From: Microlunatus flavus
Lineage (GTDB): Bacteria > Actinomycetota > Actinomycetes > Propionibacteriales > Propionibacteriaceae
NCBI RefSeq assembly: GCF_900110855.1
Contig: NZ_FOFA01000003.1
Location: 372,001 to 436,000 of the forward strand
Reading direction: 5' to 3'
DNA: 64,000 nt
The notes beneath the pieces are model-generated. The model ran no database searches. It worked only from the letters and a program-made list of their open reading frames with translations, and was not told the origin of the DNA. Shown here one piece after another: positions 33,293 to 42,364 of the stretch (position 1 is the stretch's first letter; every line of letters begins with the position of its first letter). The position numbers were made by a program, and so were the translations under genes.

Positions 33293-34753
33293 GTGGCGAC
33301 GACGCGGCTGGACAGCTCCACGACCGACGGGGCTTCACCCGGTGCGCCGGCCGGGCGGAGTCGAGCGGCGGGTCCGGCGGGGCCTGGATCGGCCCGGGCA
33401 CGCCTGGTGCTCCTCGCCCTGCTGGTCGCCGTGCTCTCCGGCCTGCTCTCCGGAACGGTTCCTGCGCAGGCCACGCCGGTCTCGCCGGTCGACTCGATCA
33501 TCACCGACCCGGGTCCTCTTCCGCTCGGCTACCTCCCCCTCACCCCCGACGAGGCGGGCACCGCCTGCCACGTGAAGACGCTCGACGGCTGCGAGCAGGC
33601 CGCCCTCATCGTGCGGGCGATCAACGCCACCCCGTGCACCGGGCGGATCACCGCGACGTTCTACTCCATGTCGATCGACGCGTACGCCGACGCCCTCGTC
33701 GCCCGTGAGAAGTGCGGGACAGACCTCCACATCCTGACCTGGCACGGGCTCGACGAGGACGGCGAGGTGATCAAGGACAGCGAGCAGCTGCGTCGCGTCC
33801 GGTCGGCGGTGAAGAAGTACGGCAACGGCTGGTACAAGAGCTGTCGCTACTCGTGCTACGACCGCCGCGCCAAGGGCACGATGCACATGAAGGAGTGGCT
33901 GTTCAGCTCCACCGGTGACCAGCAGGACGTGATCATCCACTCGGAGAACAACGCCACGACCAACGGCGACCTCGTCCACTTCGGCTCGCTCACCGTGCTG
34001 TCCGACCCGTGCGCGTACACGGCCCTGTCCGCCTGGATCGACCTGGGCCGCAAGGACAAGGCCCGGACCACCCCCAAGCCGTTCTCGACCTGCGACGGAC
34101 AGCGCACCTTCCACGTCGCTCCGACGAAGAAGAACGCAGCCCTCGACCTGCTCAAGGCGATCAAGGAACCGGCGCCCGGCTGCCGCGTCGAGCACGACAT
34201 GAACCAGGTGACCATCGACGCCCCGACCGACCAGGTCGTCCGCCTGCACAAGGCGGGTTGCCAGACCCGCGCCGTCGTCGACTGGAAGCTGTTCAGCCAG
34301 GGCGTGCTGAAGTCCGCGTCGCAGATGAAGCAGATCCGCCGCCTCGTCGCCGCGGGCGTCCCCACCTTCGACGCCAGCTGGAAGCCGACCGCGTACAACC
34401 ACCGCAAGGCGACGATCGCGCAGAACGGTGACGTCCGCTGGGCGGCGAGCGGGGCGACGAACCAGACGAAGGGCTCGTTCAAGAGCGCGAACATCCTCCT
34501 CGTGTCCCGGGTGGGTGCCGACGTCACGGCCGCGTTCGCCGCGTCGGACGTGATGGTCGCGTACTCCCACCAGCTCACGCTGGAGTCCGTCGGATGCGTC
34601 GGCGCGAAGAAGAAGCAGCCCGCCGGCTGCACCTCCCAGCACAGCTCGGCGTCGAAGCGGGCGACGAGCTCGAAGCATCTCGGGGGTTCGGCTGGTTCCG
34701 CAGACCCGGGCGAGAGCTTCGAGCAGCGCGCGAGCGAGCTCGGCGAGGACTAG
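33293..34753 (+). CDS. Secreted phospholipase-D-like protein with two HxK motifs
   Basis: 486 residues from GTG 33293, which has GGAGG 8 nt upstream; an ATG at 33275 lacks one. Signal peptide: basic SRAAG..., hydrophobic LVLLALLVAVLSGLLSG, cleavage after VPAQA. Two PLD half-sites are visible: TMHMKEWLFS and YNHRKATIAQNG, each with HxK. Between them is IHSENNATTNGD, typical of the post-HKD Asn/Ser. Cys-rich for this genome (about 12 Cys), so probably disulphide-linked. Likely a secreted phosphodiesterase; the target (lipid or nucleic acid) is open. Confidence 0.8.
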   Translation: MATTRLDSSTTDGASPGAPAGRSRAAGPAGPGSARARLVLLALLVAVLSGLLSGTVPAQATPVSPVDSIITDPGPLPLGYLPLTPDEAGTACHVKTLDGCEQAALIVRAINATPCTGRITATFYSMSIDAYADALVAREKCGTDLHILTWHGLDEDGEVIKDSEQLRRVRSAVKKYGNGWYKSCRYSCYDRRAKGTMHMKEWLFSSTGDQQDVIIHSENNATTNGDLVHFGSLTVLSDPCAYTALSAWIDLGRKDKARTTPKPFSTCDGQRTFHVAPTKKNAALDLLKAIKEPAPGCRVEHDMNQVTIDAPTDQVVRLHKAGCQTRAVVDWKLFSQGVLKSASQMKQIRRLVAAGVPTFDASWKPTAYNHRKATIAQNGDVRWAASGATNQTKGSFKSANILLVSRVGADVTAAFAASDVMVAYSHQLTLESVGCVGAKKKQPAGCTSQHSSASKRATSSKHLGGSAGSADPGESFEQRASELGED

Positions 34754-34829
34754 GGCGTCGCCTGCGCCGAGGACCCGCACCGGTCGACGCCGACGACCGG
34801 GCACCCGGTCCACGGTCGACGGCCCTGGG

Positions 34830-35210
34830 TCACGTGGTGATCGCGGTCATCCTGACCGAGACCAGCAGGCCAGGGACGACCGGGCCGAGCCGGGCGACGT
34901 AGCGCGTCGGCGGATCGGTGGGGAACCAGTGGGCGTACTCCTCGTTCAGGCCGGCGAAGTCCTCCGGGTCGGCCAGGAGGATGCCCACCTCGACGACGTC
35001 GTCGAGGCTCGCCCCGCCGGCGTCGAGGACGGCGCGGCAGTTGACGAGCGCCTGCCGCAGCTGGGCCTGGATGGTCGTGCCGGCCGGCTCGCCGGTCCTC
35101 GGATCGATGCCGGTCGTCCCGGAGACGAAGAGGTGCGGCCCGGACCTGACGCCCTGGCTGAACATCGGCGAGCTCGGAGCGAGCGGTGTGCTGATGGGCT
35201 GACGTGGCAT
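34830..35210 (-). CDS. RidA-family (YjgF/UK114) protein, internal start
   Basis: 126 residues from an internal ATG with its own Shine-Dalgarno. SQGVRSGPHLFVSGTTGIDP, QLRQALVNCRAVLDAGGASL and the final VPGLLVSVRMTAI segment match RidA. The Arg that normally salt-bridges the substrate is present in SVRMTA. Usual role: hydrolysis of reactive enamines/imines formed by PLP enzymes. In the full frame it is the C-terminal part of a larger protein. Confidence 0.7.
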   Translation of the reverse strand: MPRQPISTPLAPSSPMFSQGVRSGPHLFVSGTTGIDPRTGEPAGTTIQAQLRQALVNCRAVLDAGGASLDDVVEVGILLADPEDFAGLNEEYAHWFPTDPPTRYVARLGPVVPGLLVSVRMTAITT

Positions 35211-35780
35211 GTCGGACTCCCTTCGTCGAACCGATGATCGCAGCAGTCCGACCTTGAAGCCCTCGTCGGCGATCGTCCATGGTCGGTCGGCACTGCTGCG
35301 CTCCAGCCAGTAGGTCGACCCGCTCGGCCCGTCGTCGACGGCGAGGTCGGACCCGGTGAGGCCGGTGTAGTCGAAGCTGACCTGGACGCGGTAGTAGCTG
35401 TGGCCCGCCTCCGGGAACGTCCCCGCCAGGTCGGCGGAGGTCGCCACCCGGCTCTCGACGATTGTGAGGTGCCGGATCGTGCCCATGGCCCGGAAGCGCG
35501 AGAACGCAGCCTGCCCGTTCGGGTAGATCGCCGACGTGGTGGTGAAGTCGCGGTGGTCGTAGGCCTCGACGTACGCGCGCACGACGTCCTCCGGCGAGAG
35601 CGCTGCGGTCGGTACGGGAACCGAGCGGGTCTGCACGTTCACGCGGATGCCGAGGTCGTAGGCGACGCCGAGCAACCCGGCGAGGACGACCGCCGACACC
35701 GCAGCCGCGAGAGCGCGACGCGAACGTGTCGCCCGCATCGAGCCTGAGGCCGGCAGGTCCATCCGCTCATCGTCGTGCAC
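34830..35780 (-). CDS. Apparent fusion: membrane-anchored protein + RidA domain
   Basis: One uninterrupted 316-codon frame. Residues 1-40 have a TM or signal segment (RALAAAVSAVVLAGLLGVAY). Residues 45-175 resemble a small NTF2/DUF4829-like domain (DVVRAYVEAYDHRDFTTTSAIYP, YYRVQVSFDYTGL). From residue 191 a complete RidA domain follows. An AGGGAG lies 7 nt before the internal ATG at 35210, so RidA can be made alone. Either the upstream gene has lost its stop, or this is a real two-domain protein. Confidence 0.55.
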   Translation of the reverse strand: MHDDERMDLPASGSMRATRSRRALAAAVSAVVLAGLLGVAYDLGIRVNVQTRSVPVPTAALSPEDVVRAYVEAYDHRDFTTTSAIYPNGQAAFSRFRAMGTIRHLTIVESRVATSADLAGTFPEAGHSYYRVQVSFDYTGLTGSDLAVDDGPSGSTYWLERSSADRPWTIADEGFKVGLLRSSVRRRESDMPRQPISTPLAPSSPMFSQGVRSGPHLFVSGTTGIDPRTGEPAGTTIQAQLRQALVNCRAVLDAGGASLDDVVEVGILLADPEDFAGLNEEYAHWFPTDPPTRYVARLGPVVPGLLVSVRMTAITT

Positions 35781-36088
35781 GGACCGGCACGTTCACCAGG
35801 AGTCGACGACGGTCGTGCTAGGCGCCGGGGGGAGGGTCGTCGCCGGCACTCCGCCACCGCGCCGGAGGTCACGCGCTCGGGCGAGCGGGGTGGTCGGGAG
35901 GCATCCGACGTACCGGCGCCGCTGCCGCCGTCAGCCGAACGAGGGCGCAGGTGGCGAAGCCGGACACCGGTCCGGGGGCGGCGGTCGTCGCCGGCCCAAC
36001 CCGGGCCAGCGCGCGGTCGCAGCGGCATCCGCCTGGCCAACGCGTCGCGATGAGTCGACTGCGTGCGGAGCGAGCGGCCGCGGTCGTC
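35781..36088. other. Intergenic region, no feature seen
   Basis: About 308 bp between two minus-strand genes. I find no gene, RNA structure or repeat that I can support; it should contain the promoter of the fusion gene. Confidence 0.4.
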
Positions 36089-36889
36089 TCACCCGGCGTT
36101 GATCTCGTCCCGGTAGGCGACCCACTCCCGGGTCAGACCGAGGTCGTAGCCGCTGCGCCCGTCGCAGTCGGTGGTGACCAGGGTGTAGCCGAGCCCGGTC
36201 AAGCTCTCGCCGAGCTCGTCCGGAGACTTCTGCACCGCGGTCGACAGCTCGATCTCCCCGGGATCGCGCCCGTGCTCGGCGCAGTAGCCGTGCAGGATGT
36301 CGATCTTGCGGGCCAGCTCGTCCGGTTCGCCGAAGCCGTGCCAGATGTCGGCGTACCTCGCCACCAGCGGCAGGGTCTTCTTCTCCCCGCCGCCGCCGAT
36401 CATGATCGGGATCTTCCGGGTCGGCGCCGGCACCAGCTGCTCCCAGCGGGACACGATGCGGGGGAGGGCCTCGCCGAGGGCGTCGATCCGGCGGCCCGCG
36501 GTGCCGAACGGGTAGCCGTACTCGTCGTAGTCCTTCTCGAACCAGCCGGCCCCGATCGCGAGGATGAGGCGGCCGTCGCTGATGTGGTCGACCGTGCGGG
36601 CCATGTCGGCGAGGAGGTCGGGGTTGCGGTAGCTGTTGCAGGTGACCAGGGCGCTGATCTCGACCCGGTTCGTCTGCTCGGCCCAGGCCGCCAGCATCGA
36701 CCAGCACTCGAAGTTCGGTCCGTCCGCCGGGCCGGAGAGCGGGTAGAAGTGGTCCCAGTTGAAGACGATGTCGACCCCGGCGTCCTCGGCGGCCTCGACC
36801 GCGCGACGGATCTCGGCGTACGTCGCGTGCTGCGGCTGCAGCTGGACGCCGACTCGGAAGGGACGCGTCGGACGGCTCGGTGCACTCAT
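36089..36889 (-). CDS. LLM-class F420-dependent oxidoreductase
   Basis: 266 residues. FRVGVQLQPQHATYAEIRRAV, VDIVFNWDHFYPLSG and GRLILAIGAGWFEKDYDEYGYPFG are typical of luciferase-like monooxygenases; the subgroup with GAGWFEKDYDEYGYPFGT belongs to the F420-dependent TIGR03560-like proteins. C-terminal EWVAYRDEINAG. Cofactor assignment is from family knowledge; substrate unknown. Confidence 0.85.
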   Translation of the reverse strand: MSAPSRPTRPFRVGVQLQPQHATYAEIRRAVEAAEDAGVDIVFNWDHFYPLSGPADGPNFECWSMLAAWAEQTNRVEISALVTCNSYRNPDLLADMARTVDHISDGRLILAIGAGWFEKDYDEYGYPFGTAGRRIDALGEALPRIVSRWEQLVPAPTRKIPIMIGGGGEKKTLPLVARYADIWHGFGEPDELARKIDILHGYCAEHGRDPGEIELSTAVQKSPDELGESLTGLGYTLVTTDCDGRSGYDLGLTREWVAYRDEINAG

Positions 36890-36983
36890 GCCGTCATCCT
36901 GCTCCAGCGCACGGGACCCGCAGCGACCGGCCAGGCGTCGACGGGGCGCTCAGACTGCGTGAGCAGGGCCCGGTAAGGCCTGG

Positions 36984-37652
36984 TCAGTGCCGCGGCTGCA
37001 CCCGACTGCCCTGGTCGAACGCGATCGGCGAGGCTGACGCTGCGACGTCCGACACGACGACCTCGAGGGGCTCGGTGGTCGGATACCGGTCGAGCGTCGG
37101 CACCCAGGCTCGTCCCGGGTCGACGAGGATCAGCAGACCGCGATGGTCGCCGACGGCGGCGAAGTCCTCGCCCTCGAGCAGGGGCGTCACCCCGAGCCCC
37201 TGGCCGAGGCGCTCCACGGCGTCGGGGACGGAGTCGACCGCCACGGCGACCTCGCTGATCCGCAGGACCTCGGCCATGGAGAAGGGAGCGTCCGGGTCGT
37301 CGCCGGGTGGGTCGGCGCGACGGGCGATGAGCTCGAGGACGGTGCCGTCGGGGTCGAGGAAGTAGACCGAGTCGGCGTCGAAGGGAGGGTCGAAGTGGAC
37401 TTCGTCATCGCCGCCCGGGGTGCGCAGCAGGTCGGTCCGCGCGGCCAGCCAGCGTTTGGCGGCCGGAAGCCGGTCGCTGGGCAGGCTCAACGCCAGGTGG
37501 TGCGACCCGGCGAACGGCCTCGTCGGCCGCAGCTCCAGCACGGTGGTGCCCAGCCGGAGCCCGCCGTCCGTCGGGACGGTGAGGACGTTGCGGTAGAAGG
37601 CTTCCACCGTGTCCGGCCGAGGTGTCGGCAGCACCACCCGTTCGATGAGCAC
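36984..37652 (-). CDS. VOC-superfamily (glyoxalase/dioxygenase-fold) protein
   Basis: 222 residues from GTG 37652. Two VOC halves: ERVVLPTPRPDTVEAFY with SHHLALSLPSDR and VYFLDPDGTVLELIARR (metal His/Glu candidates), then ISEVAVAVDSVPDAVERL with DHRGLLILVDPGRAW. Size fits a double VOC domain. Could be a glyoxalase, dioxygenase or resistance protein; not decidable here. Confidence 0.8.
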   Translation of the reverse strand: MLIERVVLPTPRPDTVEAFYRNVLTVPTDGGLRLGTTVLELRPTRPFAGSHHLALSLPSDRLPAAKRWLAARTDLLRTPGGDDEVHFDPPFDADSVYFLDPDGTVLELIARRADPPGDDPDAPFSMAEVLRISEVAVAVDSVPDAVERLGQGLGVTPLLEGEDFAAVGDHRGLLILVDPGRAWVPTLDRYPTTEPLEVVVSDVAASASPIAFDQGSRVQPRH

Positions 37653-37787
37653 CGTCGCAGCGTGACACCCGAACGCGATCGCGCACCAGGACGGTGCTGC
37701 ACGGGCCTCGCCGTCGCGAGCTCGCGGCACGCCGATCGTCTCGGACGACCTTGGCGGCCGATCGGGAGCGGTCCACCGACAGCCCCG

Positions 37788-37818
37788 GGCCCGCTCCGTC
37801 CGCCGGACGGAGCGGGCC
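37788..37818 (-). terminator. Terminator-like hairpin after the hydrolase
   Basis: A perfect 15-bp stem (GGCCCGCTCCGTCCG and its complement) with a 1-nt centre, 19 bp beyond the stop at 37838. Symmetric, so it may act on both strands. Confidence 0.6.
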
Positions 37819-37837
37819 GGAAAGGACGAGCCGCAGG

Positions 37838-38587
37838 TCAGCCGGCCGTCGCGCGCGCGGCCTCGACGATCAGGTCGGCGACCACGCCGGGTCGCGACAC
37901 GGCGACCGCGTGCGAGGCGTCGACCTCGACGACCGCCGACCCTGCGCGCCGGGCCATGAAGACCTGCGCCTCGGCAGGGACCGCGAGGTCCTGCCGGGTG
38001 ACCAGCGTCCAGGACGGGATCGTCCGCCAGGCCGCTGCGGTCGCCTTCTCCTCGAGCGCGTCGCTCGTGATCGGCCGCTGGGTCGCGACCATCAGCTCGG
38101 CGACGTCGGGGGCGACGTCCGCGGCGAACACGGCTCGGAACTTGTCGCGCTGGATGTACAGGTCGGTCACGGTGCCGCCACGCCCGTCGGGGAGGGTCAC
38201 CGGTTCCAGTGCGGCGCCCAGCTCGTTGCCGGGGAACCTTCCCGCCAGCTCACCCGTGCTCTCGCCCTCCTCCAGCAGGAAGCTGCCGACGTAGACGAGC
38301 GCCCGCACGCCCGGGTGCCCGTCGGCCGCCACGCTCGCGACCGAACCCCCGTACGAGTGGCCGACCACGACCGTAGGACCGTCGACGTGGTCCAGCACGC
38401 TGCGCAGCTGGAGGGCGTCGTCGCTCAGGCCCCGGAGCGGGTTGGCCGTGGCGATCACCGGGTACCCCTCGTCCCTGAGCCGCTCGATCACCCCGTTCCA
38501 GCTCGCGGACTCGGCGAAGGCGCCGTGCACGAGCACCACGGTCGGCTTCTCCTGGGGCGTCGCCGACGTGGGGTTGTCGATGGTCAT
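37838..38587 (-). CDS. Alpha/beta hydrolase (GHSYGG group)
   Basis: 249 residues. VVLVHGAFAESASWNGVIERL, the nucleophile in VVGHSYGGSVAS, and ASHAVAVSRPG with the His place it with the proteins at 16532 and 18777. Its first residues MTID match the GMC oxidoreductase at 42361, and its upstream 140 bp are a near copy of that gene's promoter. It lies just downstream of the LAL regulator gene and probably belongs to its regulon. Confidence 0.85.
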   Translation of the reverse strand: MTIDNPTSATPQEKPTVVLVHGAFAESASWNGVIERLRDEGYPVIATANPLRGLSDDALQLRSVLDHVDGPTVVVGHSYGGSVASVAADGHPGVRALVYVGSFLLEEGESTGELAGRFPGNELGAALEPVTLPDGRGGTVTDLYIQRDKFRAVFAADVAPDVAELMVATQRPITSDALEEKATAAAWRTIPSWTLVTRQDLAVPAEAQVFMARRAGSAVVEVDASHAVAVSRPGVVADLIVEAARATAG

Positions 38588-38722
38588 GGTCGTTCCTCTC
38601 GACCCGCAGCGACCGCGACGACCGGGTCCGACCGTGCTCCGCGCTGATGGATCGAACCTAGGAACAGGGGCTCCCTGCTCGCGTACGTCAGATGACGGTC
38701 ACGTCGACGGTCGGCCGGACGT
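38588..38722 (-). promoter_or_regulatory. Duplicated promoter cassette, copy 1
   Basis: From the start codon upstream, this sequence aligns with 43936-44075 over about 140 bp. On the coding strand the invariant parts are a 21-bp block at 38680-38700 (contains TCATCTGACGTACGCG), a 15-bp variable spacer and TTCCTAGGTTCG, whose TAGGTT is a plausible -10. The 21-bp block is a candidate LAL-regulator site. Confidence 0.7.
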
Positions 38723-41416
38723 TCACGCGCCGATCGCGGCCCGCAGGGCGACGCGGGACGTGATCCCCAGCTTGGGGAAGATCCGGTGCAGGTGCGTGCC
38801 GACCGTCCGGTGCGAGAGGTAGAGCCGCGCCCCGATCTCGCGGTTGGTCAGGCCCTCGGCGGCCAGCTGAGCGATGAGCAGCTCCTGCGGGCTCAGCTGC
38901 TCCCGCGCCTCGGGCGTACGCGGTCTGCTCTGCTCCCCGGACGCGCGCAGCTCCTGCCGCGCGCGGTCGCCCCAGCCCACGGCTCCGAGGGCGTCGAACG
39001 TGTCGCGCGCGGACCGCAGCGGCGCGCGGGACTCCGCTGCCCGGCGCTGACGGCGAAGCCAGGCTCCGTGGGCGAGCTGCAGCCGGGCACGGGCGAAGGG
39101 CCAGGGGCCCAGGTCGGCCGCCAGGGCAGCCGCGAACAGCTCCTCGGCCTCGTCCTCGGGCGCCAGCAGGGCCCGGGCGTGTCGCAGCCCGACGTGCAGC
39201 GCCGGTGACGGGGTCCGCAGGGCGATCGCCTCGAGGCCGGCCACGAGGGGCTCGACCTCCGCCCCGTGCCCGCTGCGGGTGGCGGCCTCGGCGAGATCGC
39301 CGATGCTGAAGCTGCGCACGACAGGATGGTGCGCGGGGTCGGTGGGGTCGAAGAGCCGGACCAGCTCGTCCCAGGCCTCCTCGTGCCGGCCCTGGTCGAG
39401 CGCGACGATGCCCCGCGCGAGCTGCACCACCGCCAGGACGCCGTTCGACCCGACCTGCAGCCCGAGCGAGGCCGCTTCGGCGAGGCCCTCCTCGACGCCC
39501 TCCCCGCCGCGGAGCGCCGCCACCGCTGACTGGACCCCCAGGGCGACGGCCCGCACCAACGGCTGCGCGGAGTCGGCGGCGAGCCGGGCGGCCTCGTCGG
39601 CAGCCGAGACGGCCAGGTCGAACCGCCCGACGTTGAGGGCGTTCCACGCCTGCACCGTCAGGACACGGCCCAGCAGCCCGAGCCGACCGTCGGCGCGCAG
39701 CCTCGGGACCAGCGGTGCCAACAGCTCCACGGACAGCGGCAGGTCGCCCACGTTGCTCGTCGCGAAGCCGGCGGCGCGCGCCTGCGACGGGTCGAGCGGA
39801 CTGGAGGAGAGAGCGCGCAGCCGCTCCAGCAGCTCCGCGCCGCGGTCGAGGGGCGCCACGTTGCTCATCACCTCGAGCGCGAGCACGTCGTGCGGGTCGA
39901 GGGCCTGCTCGACGACCTCGAGGACGCGAGCGCGCGTCGCCGCACTGGCGTCGGCCCACATGCACCGCAGCGACGCAGCATGGAGGAAGAGCAGCGCCTG
40001 GTCGGTCCGGCCGTCGGCGGCCGCCGCGGCGGCGACCTCCGTGAGCCGCCGGGTGCCCGCCCCCTGGATGCCCTCCTCGGACCTCTCCCGGATCACCGTC
40101 AGGCGGATCCGGTCCCGAGCAGGGACGTCGAGGGCGGCGGTCTCCTGCAGGAGGCGGTCGACGACGTCGGGTCGCCCCCACTCGAAGGCGAGCTCGGCTG
40201 CCCGGAGGTAGCGCCGGATCCGCTGCGCCGGGTCCCCGCTCAGCCGGGCGGCCCGCTCGAACGCCCCCTGGGCCGCGGCCACGCCTCCGCGACGCCGTGC
40301 CCGTGTCCCGGCCTCCTCCAGCTCCGCGGCCAGCGCCTCGTCCGGCGCATCGGCAGCGGAGGCCCGGTGCCAGACCTGCCGGTCGAGCTCGGGCAACGTC
40401 CGCGCGAGCGCGAGGTGGGCGCGCCGCCGTTCAGGCAGGGTGGACCGCTGGGTGACGGCGTGGCGGACGAGCGGGTGGCGGAAGTCCAGCCGTTCACCGT
40501 CGGTGGCGACCAGCCCGACCTCGACGGCCGGGACCAGGGCCTCCGCCGTGACGGGATCGCCGCCGAGGGCGCTGACGGCGGCCAGGGACTCACCCAGAGC
40601 GCCCTCGTCCTCCAGCGCGGCGACGAGCAGCAGGTCGCGGGTCACGGCGGGGAGCCCGGGGAGCCGTGCTGCGAAGGCGTCCTCCAGGCGCGCGGTCAGT
40701 GTCGAGGGTGCGTCGTCGTCCCGCACGCACCGCAGGGGCAGCTCGGTCAGCGCGAGGGGGTTGCCCGCAGCCAGCTCCAGCAGGCGTCCCCGGGCGCCCG
40801 GGTCGAGCTGCGGCGCCCGCCGCTCGAGCAGCTCCTCCGCCGACCCGTCGTCCAGGCGTTCCAGGTGCAGCTCCTCCAGCTCCGGACCGGCCAGGACGGG
40901 CGGGAAGCCGTCGCGCTGGGCCGCCAGCAGGACCACCGGCTCCGACTCCAGCCGCCGGGCCACGAAGCCGAGGACGTCGGCGCTGGGCCGGTCGAGCCAG
41001 TGCGCGTCGTCGACCACCAGCACGAGTGGTTGGTCGGCGGCGCTGTCGCTGAGGAGGTTCAGCGCCGCGAGGCCGATGAGGAAGAGCTCCGGGGCGGCGT
41101 CGTCACTCATGCCGAACGCGGCGGCGAGTGCGCGCCGCTGCGGGGACGGCAGGGCCGGGAGGCGGCCCAGCAGAGGCCGGAGCAGCTGGTGGAGGCCGGC
41201 GAACGGGAGCGTCGTCTCGGACTCGACGCCGGTCGCGCCCAGCACCCGCAGCCCGCGCTCGGCCGCGGCCTCGCGGGCGAGGCGCAGGAGGGCGGACTTG
41301 CCGATCCCGGGTTCGCCCCGGACGAGGACGGCGGCCCCACGGTCTCGGACGTCGCCGACCAGCCGGTCGAGCACGGCGAGCTCGGCGTCGCGGCCCACCA
41401 CGCCGGCTGTCGTCAT
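38723..41416 (-). CDS. Large LuxR-family (LAL) regulator with AAA ATPase domain
   Basis: 897 residues. Walker A VLVRGEPGIGKSALLRLA (intact Lys), Walker B VLVVDDAHWLDRPSADVL, sensor region VVLLAAQRDGFPP, helical TPR-like middle, and a C-terminal LuxR HTH (LSPQELLIAQLAAEGLTNREIG, SHRTVGTHLHRIFPKLGI). It is flanked on both sides by hydrolase/oxidoreductase genes, and the cassette found at 38588 and 43936 is present before both of those units. Confidence 0.88.
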   Translation of the reverse strand: MTTAGVVGRDAELAVLDRLVGDVRDRGAAVLVRGEPGIGKSALLRLAREAAAERGLRVLGATGVESETTLPFAGLHQLLRPLLGRLPALPSPQRRALAAAFGMSDDAAPELFLIGLAALNLLSDSAADQPLVLVVDDAHWLDRPSADVLGFVARRLESEPVVLLAAQRDGFPPVLAGPELEELHLERLDDGSAEELLERRAPQLDPGARGRLLELAAGNPLALTELPLRCVRDDDAPSTLTARLEDAFAARLPGLPAVTRDLLLVAALEDEGALGESLAAVSALGGDPVTAEALVPAVEVGLVATDGERLDFRHPLVRHAVTQRSTLPERRRAHLALARTLPELDRQVWHRASAADAPDEALAAELEEAGTRARRRGGVAAAQGAFERAARLSGDPAQRIRRYLRAAELAFEWGRPDVVDRLLQETAALDVPARDRIRLTVIRERSEEGIQGAGTRRLTEVAAAAAADGRTDQALLFLHAASLRCMWADASAATRARVLEVVEQALDPHDVLALEVMSNVAPLDRGAELLERLRALSSSPLDPSQARAAGFATSNVGDLPLSVELLAPLVPRLRADGRLGLLGRVLTVQAWNALNVGRFDLAVSAADEAARLAADSAQPLVRAVALGVQSAVAALRGGEGVEEGLAEAASLGLQVGSNGVLAVVQLARGIVALDQGRHEEAWDELVRLFDPTDPAHHPVVRSFSIGDLAEAATRSGHGAEVEPLVAGLEAIALRTPSPALHVGLRHARALLAPEDEAEELFAAALAADLGPWPFARARLQLAHGAWLRRQRRAAESRAPLRSARDTFDALGAVGWGDRARQELRASGEQSRPRTPEAREQLSPQELLIAQLAAEGLTNREIGARLYLSHRTVGTHLHRIFPKLGITSRVALRAAIGA

Positions 41417-41551
41417 CCGCGCGCCTCTCCACGGGCCACCGTCCGGCCGCCGCGCGGATCGCGATCGCCCTCGATGCCGGTAAGACTAGAGGGGCGTCCG
41501 TGGGTCGGTCGAGGCGCGAGCGCGCGACCGCGACGAGGCCGACGGGAAGGA

Positions 41552-42364
41552 TCACCCCCAGCCGGTGAGGACGTCCACCAGCGTCGCCGGTCGTCCCAGG
41601 TGCGGGAAGTGCCCGCTCCCCGGCAGGACCGACGTGGTGGCCGACGGCAGCGCCGTCCGGAACCACTCGAGGTAGGGCGGTGGCAAGGGCGCGCGGCTGA
41701 CGTGGTGGTAGCCGGTCCCGTGCTCCCGCAGCACGCCGAGCTCGTCCGTGCGCCGTCGGCGGAGCTCCTCCGGCGACGTCTCCAGGACCTCACGCCAGTA
41801 CCCGAGCAGCAGGTCCTGCCGAGGCGTCGAGCGCAGCAGCTCCCGCAGCGGCGGGTCGAGCTCCTCGATCCCCATCCCGTCGCGGAGCTGCGTCCAGACG
41901 CCCAGGTAGCCCGGACCGCGCAGCTGGGGTTCCACCGAGCGCAGCAGGTCGGCGAAGGGACCGGCGAGCAGCGGCTGGTCGATGTTCAGCACCGCCCGCG
42001 CGGGGTGGCGCGCGGCGTACGCGGTGGCCAGGACGGCGCCGATCGAGTGACCCACCAGCACCGGCGCCTCCAGCCCGGCCGCCGCGACCGCGTCGTGCAG
42101 GACGTCGGCGACGCCGGCCGGGTCGTACGCGTCGCGCGGGGGCGAGTCGCCGTGCCCCGGCAGGTCGAACGCCACCGCCCGACGGCCCGCCAGCGCGTCG
42201 ACCATCGGGGCCCACATGCCGCGGTCGAAGGTCAGCCCGTGCAGGAGGACGACCGGGGACCTGCCGTCGTCGCTCCCCGTGAGATCCGCGGCCAGCTCCC
42301 CGAGCCGCACGCCCGTCGCCTCCGCGACGTCCGGCGCGGCGGCCCCCGCTGTCTTCGTCGTCAT
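41552..42364 (-). CDS. Alpha/beta hydrolase
   Basis: 270 residues. VVLLHGLTFDRGMWAPM, FDLPGHGDSPPRD, the Ser elbow VLVGHSIGAVLA, and the His in LPGSGHFPHLGRP. The ATG overlaps the stop of the GMC gene by 4 bp (ATGA), so expression is translationally coupled. It would hydrolyse a product or substrate of the GMC enzyme, by inference. Confidence 0.85.
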   Translation of the reverse strand: MTTKTAGAAAPDVAEATGVRLGELAADLTGSDDGRSPVVLLHGLTFDRGMWAPMVDALAGRRAVAFDLPGHGDSPPRDAYDPAGVADVLHDAVAAAGLEAPVLVGHSIGAVLATAYAARHPARAVLNIDQPLLAGPFADLLRSVEPQLRGPGYLGVWTQLRDGMGIEELDPPLRELLRSTPRQDLLLGYWREVLETSPEELRRRRTDELGVLREHGTGYHHVSRAPLPPPYLEWFRTALPSATTSVLPGSGHFPHLGRPATLVDVLTGWG

